The notes beneath the pieces were generated by a model. The model made no database searches and had not been told where the DNA came from. It saw only the letters and a list, made by a program, of their open reading frames with translations. The translations under genes were made by a program, and so were the position numbers. From NCBI GenBank assembly GCA_963281255.1, contig OY725498.1, positions 2,046,001-2,110,000 on the forward strand: a DNA stretch of 64,000 bases. The letters are read 5' to 3'. This stretch comes from Aphrocallistes beatrix. Taxonomy: Eukaryota > Porifera > Hexactinellida > Sceptrulophora > Aphrocallistidae. This document shows positions 63,584 through 64,000 of the stretch, in pieces. The stretch's first letter is position 1. The number at the start of each line of letters is the position of its first letter.

Positions 63584-64000
63584 TAGTAGCCGAATGGATC
63601 AATACACCATTACCTTAAAATCGTTAACCATACAGAATAGGCATTAAGAATGTATAATCAGCATATATAAACATGGTATCAAAGTACATAGTATATCCGT
63701 TGGAAAAATTCGATTAGTCATCATATCATTACGCACAGGTCATTCTAAGGACAATTTTAGCGATTTTCTAAGCTGTTTTAACCCTATTTCTAAATGGTAT
63801 TAAGGTGTGATTTTTGTGTAGAACCAAGATTAGTACGAGTTGATTTGAAAACTTAAGAATTTTTCAATGGAATGTTGTTACATTCCTGCGTTGCTATGGT
63901 AAAGCATTCTGGTCAGTTTGGGCCATTTCGTGCAAACTGTAGTTACTAGATCTTCAAATTTGATCGTATTTGATAGGCAATAGACTACTTCCTATTAGGC

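Larger units (their letters stand above)
62751..64000. mobile_element. CATAGCC foldback element copy 3, right-truncated by window edge
   Basis: Starts CATAGCCTACTCTAATAATG, holds the nested hAT insertion 62816-63583, then resumes GAATGGATCAATACACCATT and follows copy 1 to the end of the window. In CWC27 intron 2. Confidence 0.65.

Overview
The window is AT-rich eukaryotic (metazoan) genomic DNA: two split host genes with canonical GT-AG introns lie in a dense, deeply nested landscape of transposable elements (TEs). An ankyrin-Roc gene of the DAPK1-like type, P-type, hAT, Ginger2-type, pogo-like and PIF/Harbinger-type DNA transposons, and repeated GC-rich hairpin cassettes point to an early-branching animal. 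A demosponge fits best to me and a cnidarian is the alternative; this is inference from gene content, not proof.

Layout. (1) 1-15034, minus strand: five exons of an ankyrin-repeat/Roc-GTPase gene (14969-14660, 10092-9677, 9608-9346, 8137-7870, 376-1, running off the left edge) with a TATA box at 15027-15034. All exon phases join cleanly. Its introns hold a SINE split by two insertions, a MULE transposase remnant with a RING finger, foldback elements and MITEs. (2) 15254-18543: a CATAGCC-ended foldback element (probably nonautonomous P-type) containing a TTAA-site element, which contains a hAT MITE, plus a second hAT MITE. (3) 19-30 kb: pogo-like MITEs, two copies of a 1.9-2.0 kb TTAA-site element, and a P-type transposase pseudogene broken by three insertions. 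(4) 30-42 kb: degraded Ty3/gypsy pieces, stacked TTAA-site elements (one with a PIF/Harbinger-type element inside), a hAT pseudogene, and a chimeric ORF. (5) 42255-46169: a Ginger2-type transposon with both termini, a TGTA target duplication, a frameshifted DDE integrase and an intact 290-codon Cys-rich ORF, inserted into a Helitron-like repeat. (6) 47.7-57.5 kb: a foldback element made of iterated motifs, a hAT element inserted into the C-terminal exon of another hAT, a large palindrome with an internal TTAA empty site, and a Mutator-like element with long TIRs and a 9-bp duplication. (7) 57916-62528 and beyond, plus strand: CWC27, a spliceosomal cyclophilin, two exons seen, introns full of TEs.

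The two host genes look unrelated: a signalling scaffold/GTPase and a splicing factor. The most unusual content is the TE biology: several foldback elements whose ends are built from iterated short motifs private to each element and flanked by 4-5 bp duplications; foldback elements whose termini match the end of the P-type transposase pseudogene; and a core module shared by elements with different termini and target sites. Coordinates of insertions are supported by target-site duplications read directly from the sequence where stated.
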